A stretch of 8,806 nucleotides of DNA from Candidatus Thorarchaeota archaeon MP11T_1 (GTDB taxonomy: Archaea; Asgardarchaeota; Thorarchaeia; Thorarchaeales; Thorarchaeaceae): contig PJET01000073.1 in NCBI GenBank assembly GCA_002825515.1, positions 1 to 8,806 of the forward strand. The letters are read 5' to 3'. The notes under the pieces were generated by a model. That model was not told the DNA's origin and made no database searches. It worked only from the letters and a program-made list of their open reading frames with translations. The position numbers were made by a program, and so were the translations under genes. Below are positions 1 through 7,354 of this stretch, piece after piece. How positions within the stretch are numbered: position 1 is the stretch's first letter; every line of letters begins with the position of its first letter.

Positions 1-2
1 CG

Positions 3-164
3 ATTAAGTGTGACCTATGTGGGGGAGATCCGGCCTGTATAAAGGCTTGTGATTATAAGGCAATCAGTATGGTTGATGCAAAGATTGAGGGATTGGATTC
101 TCGAAGAAAGGGTATTGAAGTGGTCTATCAGGCACTGGGTGGAAGAGGGGAGGTTCAAGAATGA
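3..164 (+). CDS. 4Fe-4S ferredoxin-like electron-transfer subunit, 3' end only
   Basis: Only the last 53 residues are in the window; the 5' end lies upstream. The reading frame starting at base 3 shows one cysteine set, C-x2-C-x5-C-x3-C (CDLCGGDPACIKAC), typical of the final [4Fe-4S] binding motif in polyferredoxin subunits of the HycB/DmsB type that accompany molybdenum or tungsten oxidoreductases. The last cysteine is followed by Asp instead of the usual Pro. The stop codon (162-164) overlaps the ATG of the AOR gene as ATGA, so the two are almost certainly co-transcribed and translationally coupled. Inference: it passes electrons from the downstream AOR-family enzyme to a cellular acceptor. 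How many other clusters the full protein carries cannot be seen. Confidence 0.85.
   Translation: MKCDLCGGDPACIKACDYKAISMVDAKIEGLDSRRKGIEVVYQALGGRGEVQE
147..154 (+). promoter_or_regulatory. Ribosome binding site of the AOR gene
   Basis: GGGGAGGT lies six bases before the ATG at 161, inside the end of the ferredoxin gene. It is complementary to the usual 16S rRNA 3' end (CCUCC) and fixes the start of the AOR gene. Confidence 0.75.
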
Positions 165-2089
165 CATTTCCATACAAAGGCTATGCCGGGTACTATCTGG
201 ATGTTGATCTGACAAAGGGAAAAATCCACAAAAAAGAGATGGAGAAAGACTGGGCAAGGCTCTATCTTGGTGGAAGTGGTGTTGCTGCGAAAATCCTATG
301 GGACCGAACAGGACCAGACACAGATCCTCTTGGACCAGATAATGTACTAGTTTTAGGAACAGGACCACTCACTGGTGCCATGTTCTCTCCATCTGGTAGA
401 ATGATGTTTGCTGCAAAAGGACCATTGACTGGAGTCTGGGCGGAGAGTCATGTTGGGGGTTTCATGGGTCCAGAGGTAAAGTACGCTGGATTTGATTTTA
501 TCATATTGAACGGTCGATCAGAGAAACCAGTGTATCTTTACCTAAACGATGGGGATGCTGAACTACGAAACGCGTCTCATCTATGGGGCATGGAAACCGA
601 TGTGACGACTCGAACAATCAGAGATGAACTCAAAAATCCTACAATTGAAACTGCAGTTATAGGTCCAGGGGGCGAGAATAAAGTCCTATATGGAGCAATT
701 ATTGTCGATTTCTATAGAGCCGCTGGTCGGGCAGGTCTTGGAGCTGTTATGGGATCAAAGAATCTCAAAGCCATTGCGGCAAGTGGATCATTAGGAATAG
801 AAGCCCATGATATGGACAAGTTTCTTGAAGCGAATAGACAAGAGATGGAGCGACTAAATGATCCACTCTGGACTGATTCATTGGCATCTCTGAGAAAGTA
901 TGGGACCACAGATCTTGTTGCGATTATCAATGAGATTGGCCGCCTACCTACTAAAAATCACTGGACAGGATTCTATGAGAAGGCTGATGACATCGGACCA
1001 GAAGTGATTGCCGAGAAGTATCGAATTGCACAGGAGGCATGTCATGGGTGTGCAATAGGATGCAAGTATATCATCCGAGTGATAGATAGTAAATATGCCA
1101 CAGGTCCGATTGGTGGTCCAGAATATGAAACCCTGATGGCTTTTGGGTCCAACTGTCTGAATAATGATGTTGAGTCTGTCTTCCATCTGGGTAAGAGATG
1201 TGATTTACTTGGTCTGGACACTATCAGTTGTGGAAAGAGCATTGGATTCGCAATGGACCTTTGGGAACAAGGTATTATCACTGCAAATGACACAGATGGA
1301 ATAGACCTTGGGTGGGGCAATGCGGAGGCATCTGTCCAACTAGTTGAGAAGATAGCCAAACGTGAAGGGTTCGGAGATACTCTCGCCAAGGGTGTTAGAA
1401 AAGCAGCTGAAACGATTGGTGGAGAAGCTTGGAAATATGCAGTCCATGTCAAAGGTCTCGAGGCTTCAGGACAAGATCCAAGAGCTCACCAGAGCATTGG
1501 ACTTACTTATGCAACTAATGTGAGAGGTGCAGACCACCTGAGAAGTCTCTCTAGTCTTGAAGAACTAGGATATCCGGGTATTGTAATTGAGAGGTTCGGT
1601 AAGGACAAGGCGGATGCAATCCTAGACATCATGTCTCCTGAACACAAGGGAGAAGTCGTCTGGGACATGGAAGACCTATACGCTCTTGTTGACTCGGGTG
1701 TCATCTGCAAGTACGGAACAATGTGGCCTCCAGTCTACTACTTCGATACTTTCGTCAATGTGATACCACACCTGACAGGAATGGAAGAATGGGGAGATCC
1801 AAAGTTTGTACGGAAAACTGGAGAGAGGATTAGTCACCTGAGACGAGCTTTCAATCATAGGTTGGGTATCACAAGGAAAGAAGAAACCCTTCCAAAACGA
1901 TTGCTAGAGGAGCCGATGCCGACTGGACCCTCTAAGGGTGGTCTTCCTGACCTCGAAATAATGTTAGATGACTACTACAAATTCCGGGGCTGTGACAGAG
2001 AAACAGGATTTCCACTGGAATCGAAACTCCAAGAGTTGGACCTCGACTTTGTGCTACAGGACCTGAGGGCACGGGGTATGACAAGGTAA
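161..2089 (+). CDS. Aldehyde:ferredoxin oxidoreductase family tungstoenzyme
   Basis: This 642-residue protein is a full-length member of the AOR family, slightly longer than the roughly 600-620 residue Pyrococcus AOR and FOR. Members oxidise aldehydes or related compounds in the cytoplasm using a tungsten bis-pyranopterin and one [4Fe-4S] cluster, with ferredoxin as acceptor. Visible signatures are the N-terminal domain with the GPLTG and SGR segments (about 68-90), cluster cysteines C294, C297 and C301 (CHGCAIGC) and C516, the GGPEYET segment (318-324) holding the likely active-site glutamate, the pterin motif DLLGLDT (348-354), KGLEASGQDPR (431-441) and H459 in RGADHL. The second pterin motif reads DSGVIC (511-516), not the classical DxxGLC. 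The C-terminus ends with a family-typical YYKFRGCDRETGFP region. The start is supported by a strong ribosome binding site and the ATGA overlap with the ferredoxin gene. The substrate cannot be read from the sequence, so no specific AOR/FOR/GOR/WOR symbol is given. Confidence 0.95.
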   Translation: MTFPYKGYAGYYLDVDLTKGKIHKKEMEKDWARLYLGGSGVAAKILWDRTGPDTDPLGPDNVLVLGTGPLTGAMFSPSGRMMFAAKGPLTGVWAESHVGGFMGPEVKYAGFDFIILNGRSEKPVYLYLNDGDAELRNASHLWGMETDVTTRTIRDELKNPTIETAVIGPGGENKVLYGAIIVDFYRAAGRAGLGAVMGSKNLKAIAASGSLGIEAHDMDKFLEANRQEMERLNDPLWTDSLASLRKYGTTDLVAIINEIGRLPTKNHWTGFYEKADDIGPEVIAEKYRIAQEACHGCAIGCKYIIRVIDSKYATGPIGGPEYETLMAFGSNCLNNDVESVFHLGKRCDLLGLDTISCGKSIGFAMDLWEQGIITANDTDGIDLGWGNAEASVQLVEKIAKREGFGDTLAKGVRKAAETIGGEAWKYAVHVKGLEASGQDPRAHQSIGLTYATNVRGADHLRSLSSLEELGYPGIVIERFGKDKADAILDIMSPEHKGEVVWDMEDLYALVDSGVICKYGTMWPPVYYFDTFVNVIPHLTGMEEWGDPKFVRKTGERISHLRRAFNHRLGITRKEETLPKRLLEEPMPTGPSKGGLPDLEIMLDDYYKFRGCDRETGFPLESKLQELDLDFVLQDLRARGMTR

Positions 2090-2114
2090 CCAAAGTGTAG
2101 AAATAAATGGGATT

Positions 2115-2130
2115 ACCTTTAAGTAAAGGT
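2115..2130. promoter_or_regulatory. Palindrome over the putative promoter of the CLC gene
   Basis: ACCTTTA-AG-TAAAGGT is a perfect 7-base inverted repeat with a two-base centre, flanked by GGG (2109-2111) and CCC (2131-2133). It contains the TATA-like TTTAAGTA (2118-2125), about 30 bases before the TTG at 2152. It could be a regulator operator overlapping the core promoter. A terminator for the AOR operon is less likely because no T-run follows. Only one copy is seen, so the assignment is tentative. Confidence 0.4.
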
Positions 2131-2151
2131 CCCAACGGCACAAGCCTATAG

Positions 2152-3990
2152 TTGTCCGTTCTATTTTACAGAAGGCGACCAGATGAAATGATTGAAAGGA
2201 GTGCAATGGAACGGCAGGTCTTCCTCTATACTTTAGGAGCTATCATAGGCGTTGTTTCAGGTATCACTGCGGTCTTATTTAGATGGGTGATTCTTGTTAT
2301 CAGTAATTTCTTTTCCATTATCCCACAGTATATTGGAATTCTGGGGTGGGTAGTACTTCCAATCATTGGTGGATTAATCGTGGCTTTCATTGTTGTGAGA
2401 TTTGTACCTGAAGCAAAGGGACATGGTGTACCAGAAGTAATGGAAGCCTATGCTCTTCAAGGAGGAAAGATACGATTTCGTGTACCATTTCTAAAGAGTC
2501 TAGCTTCCGCGATTTGTATTGGTTCAGGAGGGTCTTGTGGTCGCGAAGGACCAATTGCACAGATTGGTGCAGGCGCAGGCTCGATTGTTGCCGAGATATT
2601 CAAGCTTGACAAAAGGGAAAGAAAGACGCTTGTTGTGTGTGGTCTATCATCTGGAATCGCTGCTACTTTCAATGCACCATTAGGAGGTGCGCTGTTTGGA
2701 ATCGAGGTTTTGGCAGGAGGTATTATTGGTTTCTCAATATTGCCTGTGATTTTGGCATCTGTAATTGCTACAGCACTTGCTGATTCTATACTTGGAGCTG
2801 TTGTTTCATTCCAAGCCCCTCTGTTCACCATGGGACATCCTCTTGAACTAGTATTATATCTTGGTCTTGGACTTATGTTGGGTCTTGCTAGTGTCATTTG
2901 GATGAGAGGGTTCTACTTCATAGAGGATCTTTTGGAGAAGCTCCGTGCTTCAAAGTATATTCTCCCAGCAATTGGGGGTTTGCTTACAGGTCTCTTGGCT
3001 GTTGGTGTAATCTTCCTGGAAAGCATTTTTTCGTATTCTGGAGAATTCTCAATCAATCAACCATATTATCCTGCAATAATGGGAGTCGGTTATGCATTCA
3101 TTGATGCCACACTCATTGGAAATGTAGCATTGGGAGCCCTTCTCCTCTTTGGAATAATGAAGATTTTGGCCACTAGTTTTACATTGGGATCTGGAGGGTC
3201 AGGTGGAGTTTTTGCACCGACCCTTTTCATAGGAGCTGCATTTGGTGGCGTTTTAGGATTTGTCTTTTCCATTCTTCTGCCCTGGGCAGTCCCACAACCA
3301 ATGGCATTTGCCCTAGTAGGTATGGCTGCACTCTTTGCAGGATCTGGAAGAGCTCCTATCACATGCATTGTCATGTTGATGGAAATGACAGCTGATTATT
3401 CATTGATACTGCCTTTGATGATTGCAGTTTCTACATCCTATCTGGTTTCATCCCTCCTCGAACCAGAGAGCATTTACACAATGAAATTAGCTAGGAGAGG
3501 AGTCCGCCTTCAACGAGGCTCTCATATCGAAGTTCTCAAAACACTCAAGGTCAATGAGATAATGACAAAGGAGCCTACAGTTCTAACACCTGAGATGACT
3601 GTATCTCAGGTCTATGCAATAATTGATGAAACTCATCATACCAAGTTCCCTGTCGTTGACGAAAATCGCAATGTCCTTGGTATTCTGATTGCTGAGGATT
3701 TGTTTCAAGAACCAAAAGAAGAAGGAAAGGAAAATCAGGTGAAAGATCTTATGAACACCGATTTTCTACATCTATCCCCCGAATGTACTATGGATGGAGC
3801 ACTTCAAGCAATGATTAGTAGAGATGAAGGTCATGCTGTGATTGTTGACCCAATTTCTCCAAATAGAATGATTGGCTACATCACCAAAGCTGATGTTCTC
3901 AAGGCCTATGAGATATCCATTATCAGACTACAAAAGGCAGGCATAGATGTAGAGGACATCAATCCTGCAGACATCATAGATGTAACTTGA
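2152..3990 (+). CDS. CLC-family chloride channel/transporter with C-terminal CBS domain pair
   Basis: This 612-residue membrane protein moves chloride or a related anion across the cytoplasmic membrane, either as a channel or as an H+-coupled antiporter. The CLC membrane domain covers about residues 22-450. Its anion-pathway motifs are visible: GHGVP (90-94), GREGP (130-134) with gating glutamate E132, GGVFAP (351-356) and the helix-R tyrosine Y442. Two CBS domains (about 467-520 and 530-588) form the cytosolic regulatory module, which in other CLCs can bind adenine nucleotides. The position equal to the E. coli ClC-ec1 central-site serine is His91. The position equal to its intracellular proton glutamate E203 is Val186 (FGIEVL). 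The start is uncertain: TTG 2152 fits a near-leaderless mRNA from the TATA-like element at 2118, but ATG 2188 or ATG 2206 (preceded by AAAGGAG) are possible; all lie before the first membrane helix. It stands alone between the AOR operon and a separately promoted gene. Confidence 0.93.
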   Translation: MSVLFYRRRPDEMIERSAMERQVFLYTLGAIIGVVSGITAVLFRWVILVISNFFSIIPQYIGILGWVVLPIIGGLIVAFIVVRFVPEAKGHGVPEVMEAYALQGGKIRFRVPFLKSLASAICIGSGGSCGREGPIAQIGAGAGSIVAEIFKLDKRERKTLVVCGLSSGIAATFNAPLGGALFGIEVLAGGIIGFSILPVILASVIATALADSILGAVVSFQAPLFTMGHPLELVLYLGLGLMLGLASVIWMRGFYFIEDLLEKLRASKYILPAIGGLLTGLLAVGVIFLESIFSYSGEFSINQPYYPAIMGVGYAFIDATLIGNVALGALLLFGIMKILATSFTLGSGGSGGVFAPTLFIGAAFGGVLGFVFSILLPWAVPQPMAFALVGMAALFAGSGRAPITCIVMLMEMTADYSLILPLMIAVSTSYLVSSLLEPESIYTMKLARRGVRLQRGSHIEVLKTLKVNEIMTKEPTVLTPEMTVSQVYAIIDETHHTKFPVVDENRNVLGILIAEDLFQEPKEEGKENQVKDLMNTDFLHLSPECTMDGALQAMISRDEGHAVIVDPISPNRMIGYITKADVLKAYEISIIRLQKAGIDVEDINPADIIDVT

Positions 3991-4018
3991 AGATTCAATC
4001 TAGTGACTAGTAGAACTC

Positions 4019-4030
4019 TTTATGTTAAAA
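4019..4030 (+). promoter_or_regulatory. TATA-like promoter of the flavoprotein gene
   Basis: TTTATGTTAAAA begins about 29 bases before the ATG at 4048, with the TTTATG centre about 26 bases away. Transcription would start at or next to the ATG, giving a leaderless mRNA. No Shine-Dalgarno site precedes that ATG. This element decides the start at 4048 against the upstream in-frame GTG at 4003. A short palindrome, CTAGTGACTAG (4000-4010), lies just upstream. Confidence 0.55.
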
Positions 4031-4047
4031 GAATCATATTCAGCGGC

Positions 4048-5142
4048 ATGGCCGATATCAGCACAGAATTTGCTGGACTGAAACTGAAAAATCCCATCAT
4101 GACTGCTGCTGGACCTACATCCAGAGATGGAATGTCTTTACTCAATGCTGCAGCTGGAGGTGTGGGAGGTCTTGTTGCCAAGACAGTGAGTGTCAGACCA
4201 GCAGAAGTCCCTCGACCGAACATGGCCGCGCTCCAGAATGGAAGAGTTGGATCACGTAGAGGAATATTGAACGCAGAACTCTGGAGTGAGTTGCCTGTTG
4301 AACAATGGTTGGAGAAGGAGTATGCCATTGCTCTAAGCTCAGGTCTCCCGCTGATAGCAAGTGTTGGATACACTCCGGAGGATGTTTCACAATTAGGACC
4401 CAAATTAGAGAAGGCAGGAGTGAACGCTATCGAGTTCAGTACACACTATGTCGGCGGACACACTGAGATTGCAAAAGCTCTGAAGGAAGTCGTTGAAATT
4501 CCAATCTTTGCCAAGATCAGCCCAAAGGTAGATGTTGTTGAGGTGGCCAAATCAATCGAACCCCATGTGGATGGCATTGTAGGCATAAACACCTATGGAC
4601 CATGTCTTAGAATAGACATCGAAACTGGGAAGCCCGCATTGGGAAGCAGTGATGGCTTCGGGTGGATGAGTGGGGCGGCATTAAGACCGATTGCCATAAG
4701 GTGCATAGCAGATATCGCACGGGCAGTTAATATCCCAGTTATTGGTGTGGGTGGCGTGGCTTCTGGAGAGGATGTGATTGAGTTCACAATGGTGGGGGCA
4801 TCTGCTGTCCAAGTCTGTACTGCATCGATTCTAGAAGGTGACACCGTATACGGATCAATTGCCAAACAGACAAAGGACTGGTTGATTGAACACGATTATG
4901 ATTCACTCGATGATATTAGAGGAAAAGCCCTATCGCACTTGGATGGCAGTGCCACTTTGACACCACCACCTTCAGTGGATATGGAGAAGTGCACTCTGTG
5001 TGGACTCTGTCCTAAATCATGCGTCTATGGTGCAATAACAGTGGACAAGGAGAAGGACTTCTTTGAGATTGATAGTGATTTATGTCAAGCCTGTGGTATG
5101 TGTATCTCTGTATGTCCGTATCATGCATTAAATCCAGACTAG
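4048..5142 (+). CDS. Dihydroorotate/dihydropyrimidine dehydrogenase-like flavoprotein with C-terminal 2[4Fe-4S] ferredoxin domain
   Basis: This 364-residue protein has an FMN-binding TIM barrel (about 1-300) of the DHODH/PreA superfamily followed by a two-cluster ferredoxin domain (about 310-364), the layout of PreA and the C-terminal part of dihydropyrimidine dehydrogenase. FMN-barrel features are the LKNPIMTAAGP start, K45 (AKTV), K156 (FAKISP), N181-T182 (GINTYG), the SGAALRP segment (208-214) and GVGGVASGED (233-242). Cluster cysteines are C315, C318, C321, C325 and C346, C349, C352, C356. The active-site loop that normally reads N-x-S-C-P-N reads E129-F-S-T132-H-Y here, so the catalytic cysteine of class 1 DHODH and DPD is a threonine. 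The ATG at 4048 was chosen because a TATA element sits about 26 bases upstream and the first residues match the family start. The substrate is unknown; de novo PyrD activity is doubtful because of the loop. It probably exchanges electrons with ferredoxin or a partner flavoprotein. Confidence 0.88.
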   Translation: MADISTEFAGLKLKNPIMTAAGPTSRDGMSLLNAAAGGVGGLVAKTVSVRPAEVPRPNMAALQNGRVGSRRGILNAELWSELPVEQWLEKEYAIALSSGLPLIASVGYTPEDVSQLGPKLEKAGVNAIEFSTHYVGGHTEIAKALKEVVEIPIFAKISPKVDVVEVAKSIEPHVDGIVGINTYGPCLRIDIETGKPALGSSDGFGWMSGAALRPIAIRCIADIARAVNIPVIGVGGVASGEDVIEFTMVGASAVQVCTASILEGDTVYGSIAKQTKDWLIEHDYDSLDDIRGKALSHLDGSATLTPPPSVDMEKCTLCGLCPKSCVYGAITVDKEKDFFEIDSDLCQACGMCISVCPYHALNPD

Positions 5143-6323
5143 ACCCAGAGGATAGTGTCAAGATTTGGTGTAAGTAGCTTAACCTTTCCTTTTGTCACTG
5201 CATAATCGTTTTCTATCCTGACGCCACCAATACCCTCTAAGTAAACCCCTGGTTCGATAGCCAGAATGTTTCCTTCAACAAGATGAGCTTCGAGATTATA
5301 CAGGCTTGGTTGTTCGTGCACCTCAAGTCCAATGCCATGACCTAGACCATGGGTCATCCCATCTTTTGCATCAGGATTGAGTCTTCTAGAGTCAAACCCA
5401 TGTTGTTTCAATGTATTGAAGCATGCCAGGTTTACATCATCAATTTTTGCTCCATCAGTAATCGCGTCCACCGTTGCATCAGAAGCTGCTTGTACAGCTT
5501 CATACATCTCTTTCACTCTGTTAGAGGGAGTTCCTTTTACTATGGTCCGAGTGACATCTGCAACATAACGCTCGTGCTTGAGTCTTGGGAACACATCTAG
5601 GATGATAGGTACATCGGCCTTAAGCTCATCCTCTGGATTACCCAAGTAATGCCAGTCGAATCCCAAAGCACCAACTGCAAGGATTGAGTCTTCGGAAGAC
5701 TCTGCATTCCTGTCCAACAAGAAGTGTTCAAAAGCAAGTTTCACTTTTCCAACTGTAAGAGGTGCACCCTGATGGATTAGTGTCTTGTTGGCACCGACAT
5801 CACAGTCCTTTACCATCTCTACAACCTTTGAGATTGCACCAACAGTGGCAACTCCTGCTTTTTTGATCTTCTTTACCTCTTCTGGTGTCTTCGTGGCTCT
5901 TGCATCAGGAATCATATCACGGACCACTTTTACATTCATTCCATGTTTTTGCAACAGAACAAATATGCTTGAAGGGATATCATCAGGGACACCGAGTATA
6001 TTTCCTGTGAAGTGTTCTTGAAGCATGGGTACAAAAAGAGTGTCTTGATTATCCCTGACCACTTTATTTTCCTTAAGGAGCTGAATGACAGATTCACTCA
6101 TATCATATGTCTGTTTCACAAAGCTCTCTTTCTTCACCCGATCTAGTGTATTGAATATGGTTCCAATAATACCCTGCTCACCTTTATTCTGAAGATAGAA
6201 TATTCTGTCCGTAGAGAGAAAACCAGTGAGCCATAGAATATTTTGAGAGCTAAACGCATCACCGTAGGTGAAGAATCCGTCGATCTCATATTTCTCCATA
6301 AGTGCATCCATATCTTTGAGCAT
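5139..6323 (-). CDS. M24 family Xaa-Pro peptidase (prolidase/aminopeptidase P-like)
   Basis: This 394-residue cytoplasmic metallopeptidase is predicted to remove residues next to proline in peptides. Residues about 1-135 form the creatinase-type N-terminal domain and 150-394 the pita-bread catalytic domain. All five dinuclear-metal ligands are identifiable: D243 and D256 (ILDVF to VADVTRT), H329 (HGLGHGIGLEVHE), E357 (AIEPGVY) and E371 (VRIEND). The spacing between the two aspartates is 13 rather than the 11 of Pyrococcus prolidase, a loop insertion containing FPRLKHERY that I believe also occurs in other archaeal members. It is the second gene of a minus-strand pair, 55 bases after the PfkB kinase. 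An AAGGGG site (6330-6335) six bases before the ATG supports the start. Its stop overlaps that of the converging flavoprotein gene. Dipeptidase versus aminopeptidase preference cannot be decided. Confidence 0.92.
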   Translation of the reverse strand: MLKDMDALMEKYEIDGFFTYGDAFSSQNILWLTGFLSTDRIFYLQNKGEQGIIGTIFNTLDRVKKESFVKQTYDMSESVIQLLKENKVVRDNQDTLFVPMLQEHFTGNILGVPDDIPSSIFVLLQKHGMNVKVVRDMIPDARATKTPEEVKKIKKAGVATVGAISKVVEMVKDCDVGANKTLIHQGAPLTVGKVKLAFEHFLLDRNAESSEDSILAVGALGFDWHYLGNPEDELKADVPIILDVFPRLKHERYVADVTRTIVKGTPSNRVKEMYEAVQAASDATVDAITDGAKIDDVNLACFNTLKQHGFDSRRLNPDAKDGMTHGLGHGIGLEVHEQPSLYNLEAHLVEGNILAIEPGVYLEGIGGVRIENDYAVTKGKVKLLTPNLDTILWV

Positions 6324-6329
6324 AGTATT

Positions 6330-6335
6330 CCCCTT
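6330..6335 (-). promoter_or_regulatory. Ribosome binding site of the M24 peptidase gene
   Basis: On the minus strand AAGGGG lies six bases before the ATG at 6323. The upstream 55-base gap has no convincing TATA element, consistent with translation from a kinase-peptidase bicistronic mRNA. Confidence 0.55.
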
Positions 6336-6378
6336 ATCGTTGAGGTCGAGCTTGAGAACTGATGAAAAAGGCTTCTAT

Positions 6379-7275
6379 TTACGGTGGGAGATATGATCTC
6401 ATTCGGTTTTCAATCATGACTCGATTAGGCATGTCGTAGGGTCCTACTGTTTCTGCATTAAATGAAGAACAGGTTGCTCCAAATAGGCCAGCTCTGGAAA
6501 CATCTGCGGATCTCATATACTCCATGAGAAAACCAATGGTATATGTGTCTCCGCAACCAGTTGAGTCTACCTGGGTTTTAGACAAGACGAGGGGGATATC
6601 TATTTGGGAGTTACGGGTGTAGATAGTAGACCCTCGGTGATCTCGAGTGACAATGACTATAATGGGACCGAGATTCAGGATATGACTTACTACTGAAAGT
6701 TCGGACTCGTATGCGTCTGTTAGTTTCAGTTCAGAATCATGATACTTGACGACATCGACTTGGCTGAGTATCGCATCACGTTCATCCCATGATCTTAGAG
6801 ATACAATTCCTTCATCAGATATAGCACGTACATATCCCTGAACATCAAGGGATATCAAAGCACCTTCTTTGCGAGCGGCCTCATAACAAGAGGAAACTAT
6901 CTCATCAGGTGTCAAAGGAGAGAAATGAATAATTTTTGCGAAAAAGTGCTCTTCGCTAAAGTCAGCTGGTTCTATTGAGGGAGCAAGTGATTCAACCCTC
7001 TGAATACGTCTTCCTCGTGTATCATATTCATTGACAAATCGTGTTGTGTTGTCCCCCGATGTTTGGAGTCCTGAAAGATCAAGTCCACTTGATTCTAATG
7101 TGTTTCGATATTCATCCTCGAAATCTTCTCCAACCCTTGAAATGATAGCAGCCCCAAATGCACCAATTGCTGGTGCTAGCATGGCATAGGCTGTTCCACC
7201 GCCAAGAGCCTCTCGTTTGGTTTCAGGTGTAATTATGAGGTCTCTACTCAGGTGGCCTACAACAACAATCTCCAT
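6379..7275 (-). CDS. PfkB/ribokinase-family sugar kinase
   Basis: This 298-residue protein is a full-length PfkB-family kinase, which phosphorylates a sugar, nucleoside or polyol with ATP in the cytoplasm. The N-terminal strand MEIVVVGHLSRD, the substrate-side glycine motif LGGGTAY (24-30) and the C-terminal signature DSTGCGD (237-243), with anion-hole glycines and catalytic base D243, are all present. NTTRF (76-80) is where many members contact substrate. The opening V-V-G-H-x-x-R-D followed by a GGG-xx-Y motif resembles, from memory, the archaeal myo-inositol 3-kinase type, but this is too weak to assign a substrate. It is the first gene of the minus-strand pair with the M24 peptidase. It has a TATA-like element and no ribosome binding site, so its mRNA is probably short-leadered. 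The final GPYDMPNR segment includes the usual family C-terminus. Confidence 0.9.
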   Translation of the reverse strand: MEIVVVGHLSRDLIITPETKREALGGGTAYAMLAPAIGAFGAAIISRVGEDFEDEYRNTLESSGLDLSGLQTSGDNTTRFVNEYDTRGRRIQRVESLAPSIEPADFSEEHFFAKIIHFSPLTPDEIVSSCYEAARKEGALISLDVQGYVRAISDEGIVSLRSWDERDAILSQVDVVKYHDSELKLTDAYESELSVVSHILNLGPIIVIVTRDHRGSTIYTRNSQIDIPLVLSKTQVDSTGCGDTYTIGFLMEYMRSADVSRAGLFGATCSSFNAETVGPYDMPNRVMIENRMRSYLPP

Positions 7276-7305
7276 TTTCTAATTGTAGTTTCCCAAGACC
7301 TCTCC

Positions 7306-7311
7306 TATAAC
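7306..7311 (-). promoter_or_regulatory. TATA-like promoter of the kinase-peptidase operon
   Basis: On the minus strand GTTATA is centred about 33 bases before the kinase ATG, predicting a leader of under ten bases. It lies within two copies of ATAGGAG (minus strand) spaced nine bases apart (7302-7317). There is no other A/T-rich hexamer at a suitable distance, but the spacing is a little long. Confidence 0.4.
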
Positions 7312-7354
7312 TCCTATGCTCTTAACAAGTATGTAACAGGCCAGAAGGCAACGG

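Noticed and set aside
1042..1452. 136-codon minus-strand open frame inside the AOR gene
   Set aside because: It lies opposite the conserved AOR cluster and pterin motifs, has no ribosome binding site or promoter, and shows no recognisable protein signature.
2457..2897. 146-codon minus-strand open frame inside the CLC gene
   Set aside because: It is antisense to clear CLC motifs (GREGP, NAPLGG). Its translation is rich in Pro/Ala/Ser with no family motif, as expected of a shadow frame.
4000..4010. CTAGTGACTAG palindrome as an operator
   Set aside because: An 11-base dyad is easily found by chance, and nothing else supports a binding site. It is noted only as lying upstream of the TATA element.
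4003..4047. Upstream GTG start (4003) for the flavoprotein gene
   Set aside because: The extra 15 codons would cover the TATA-like element, and the family homology begins at the ATG at 4048.
4020..4403. 127-codon minus-strand open frame opposite the flavoprotein 5' end
   Set aside because: It is antisense to the FMN-barrel start, has no start signals and no known motif.
4048..5142. Assignment as PyrD for de novo pyrimidine synthesis
   Set aside because: The NxSCPN catalytic loop is missing, and the fused two-cluster ferredoxin domain is PreA-like, not PyrD-like.
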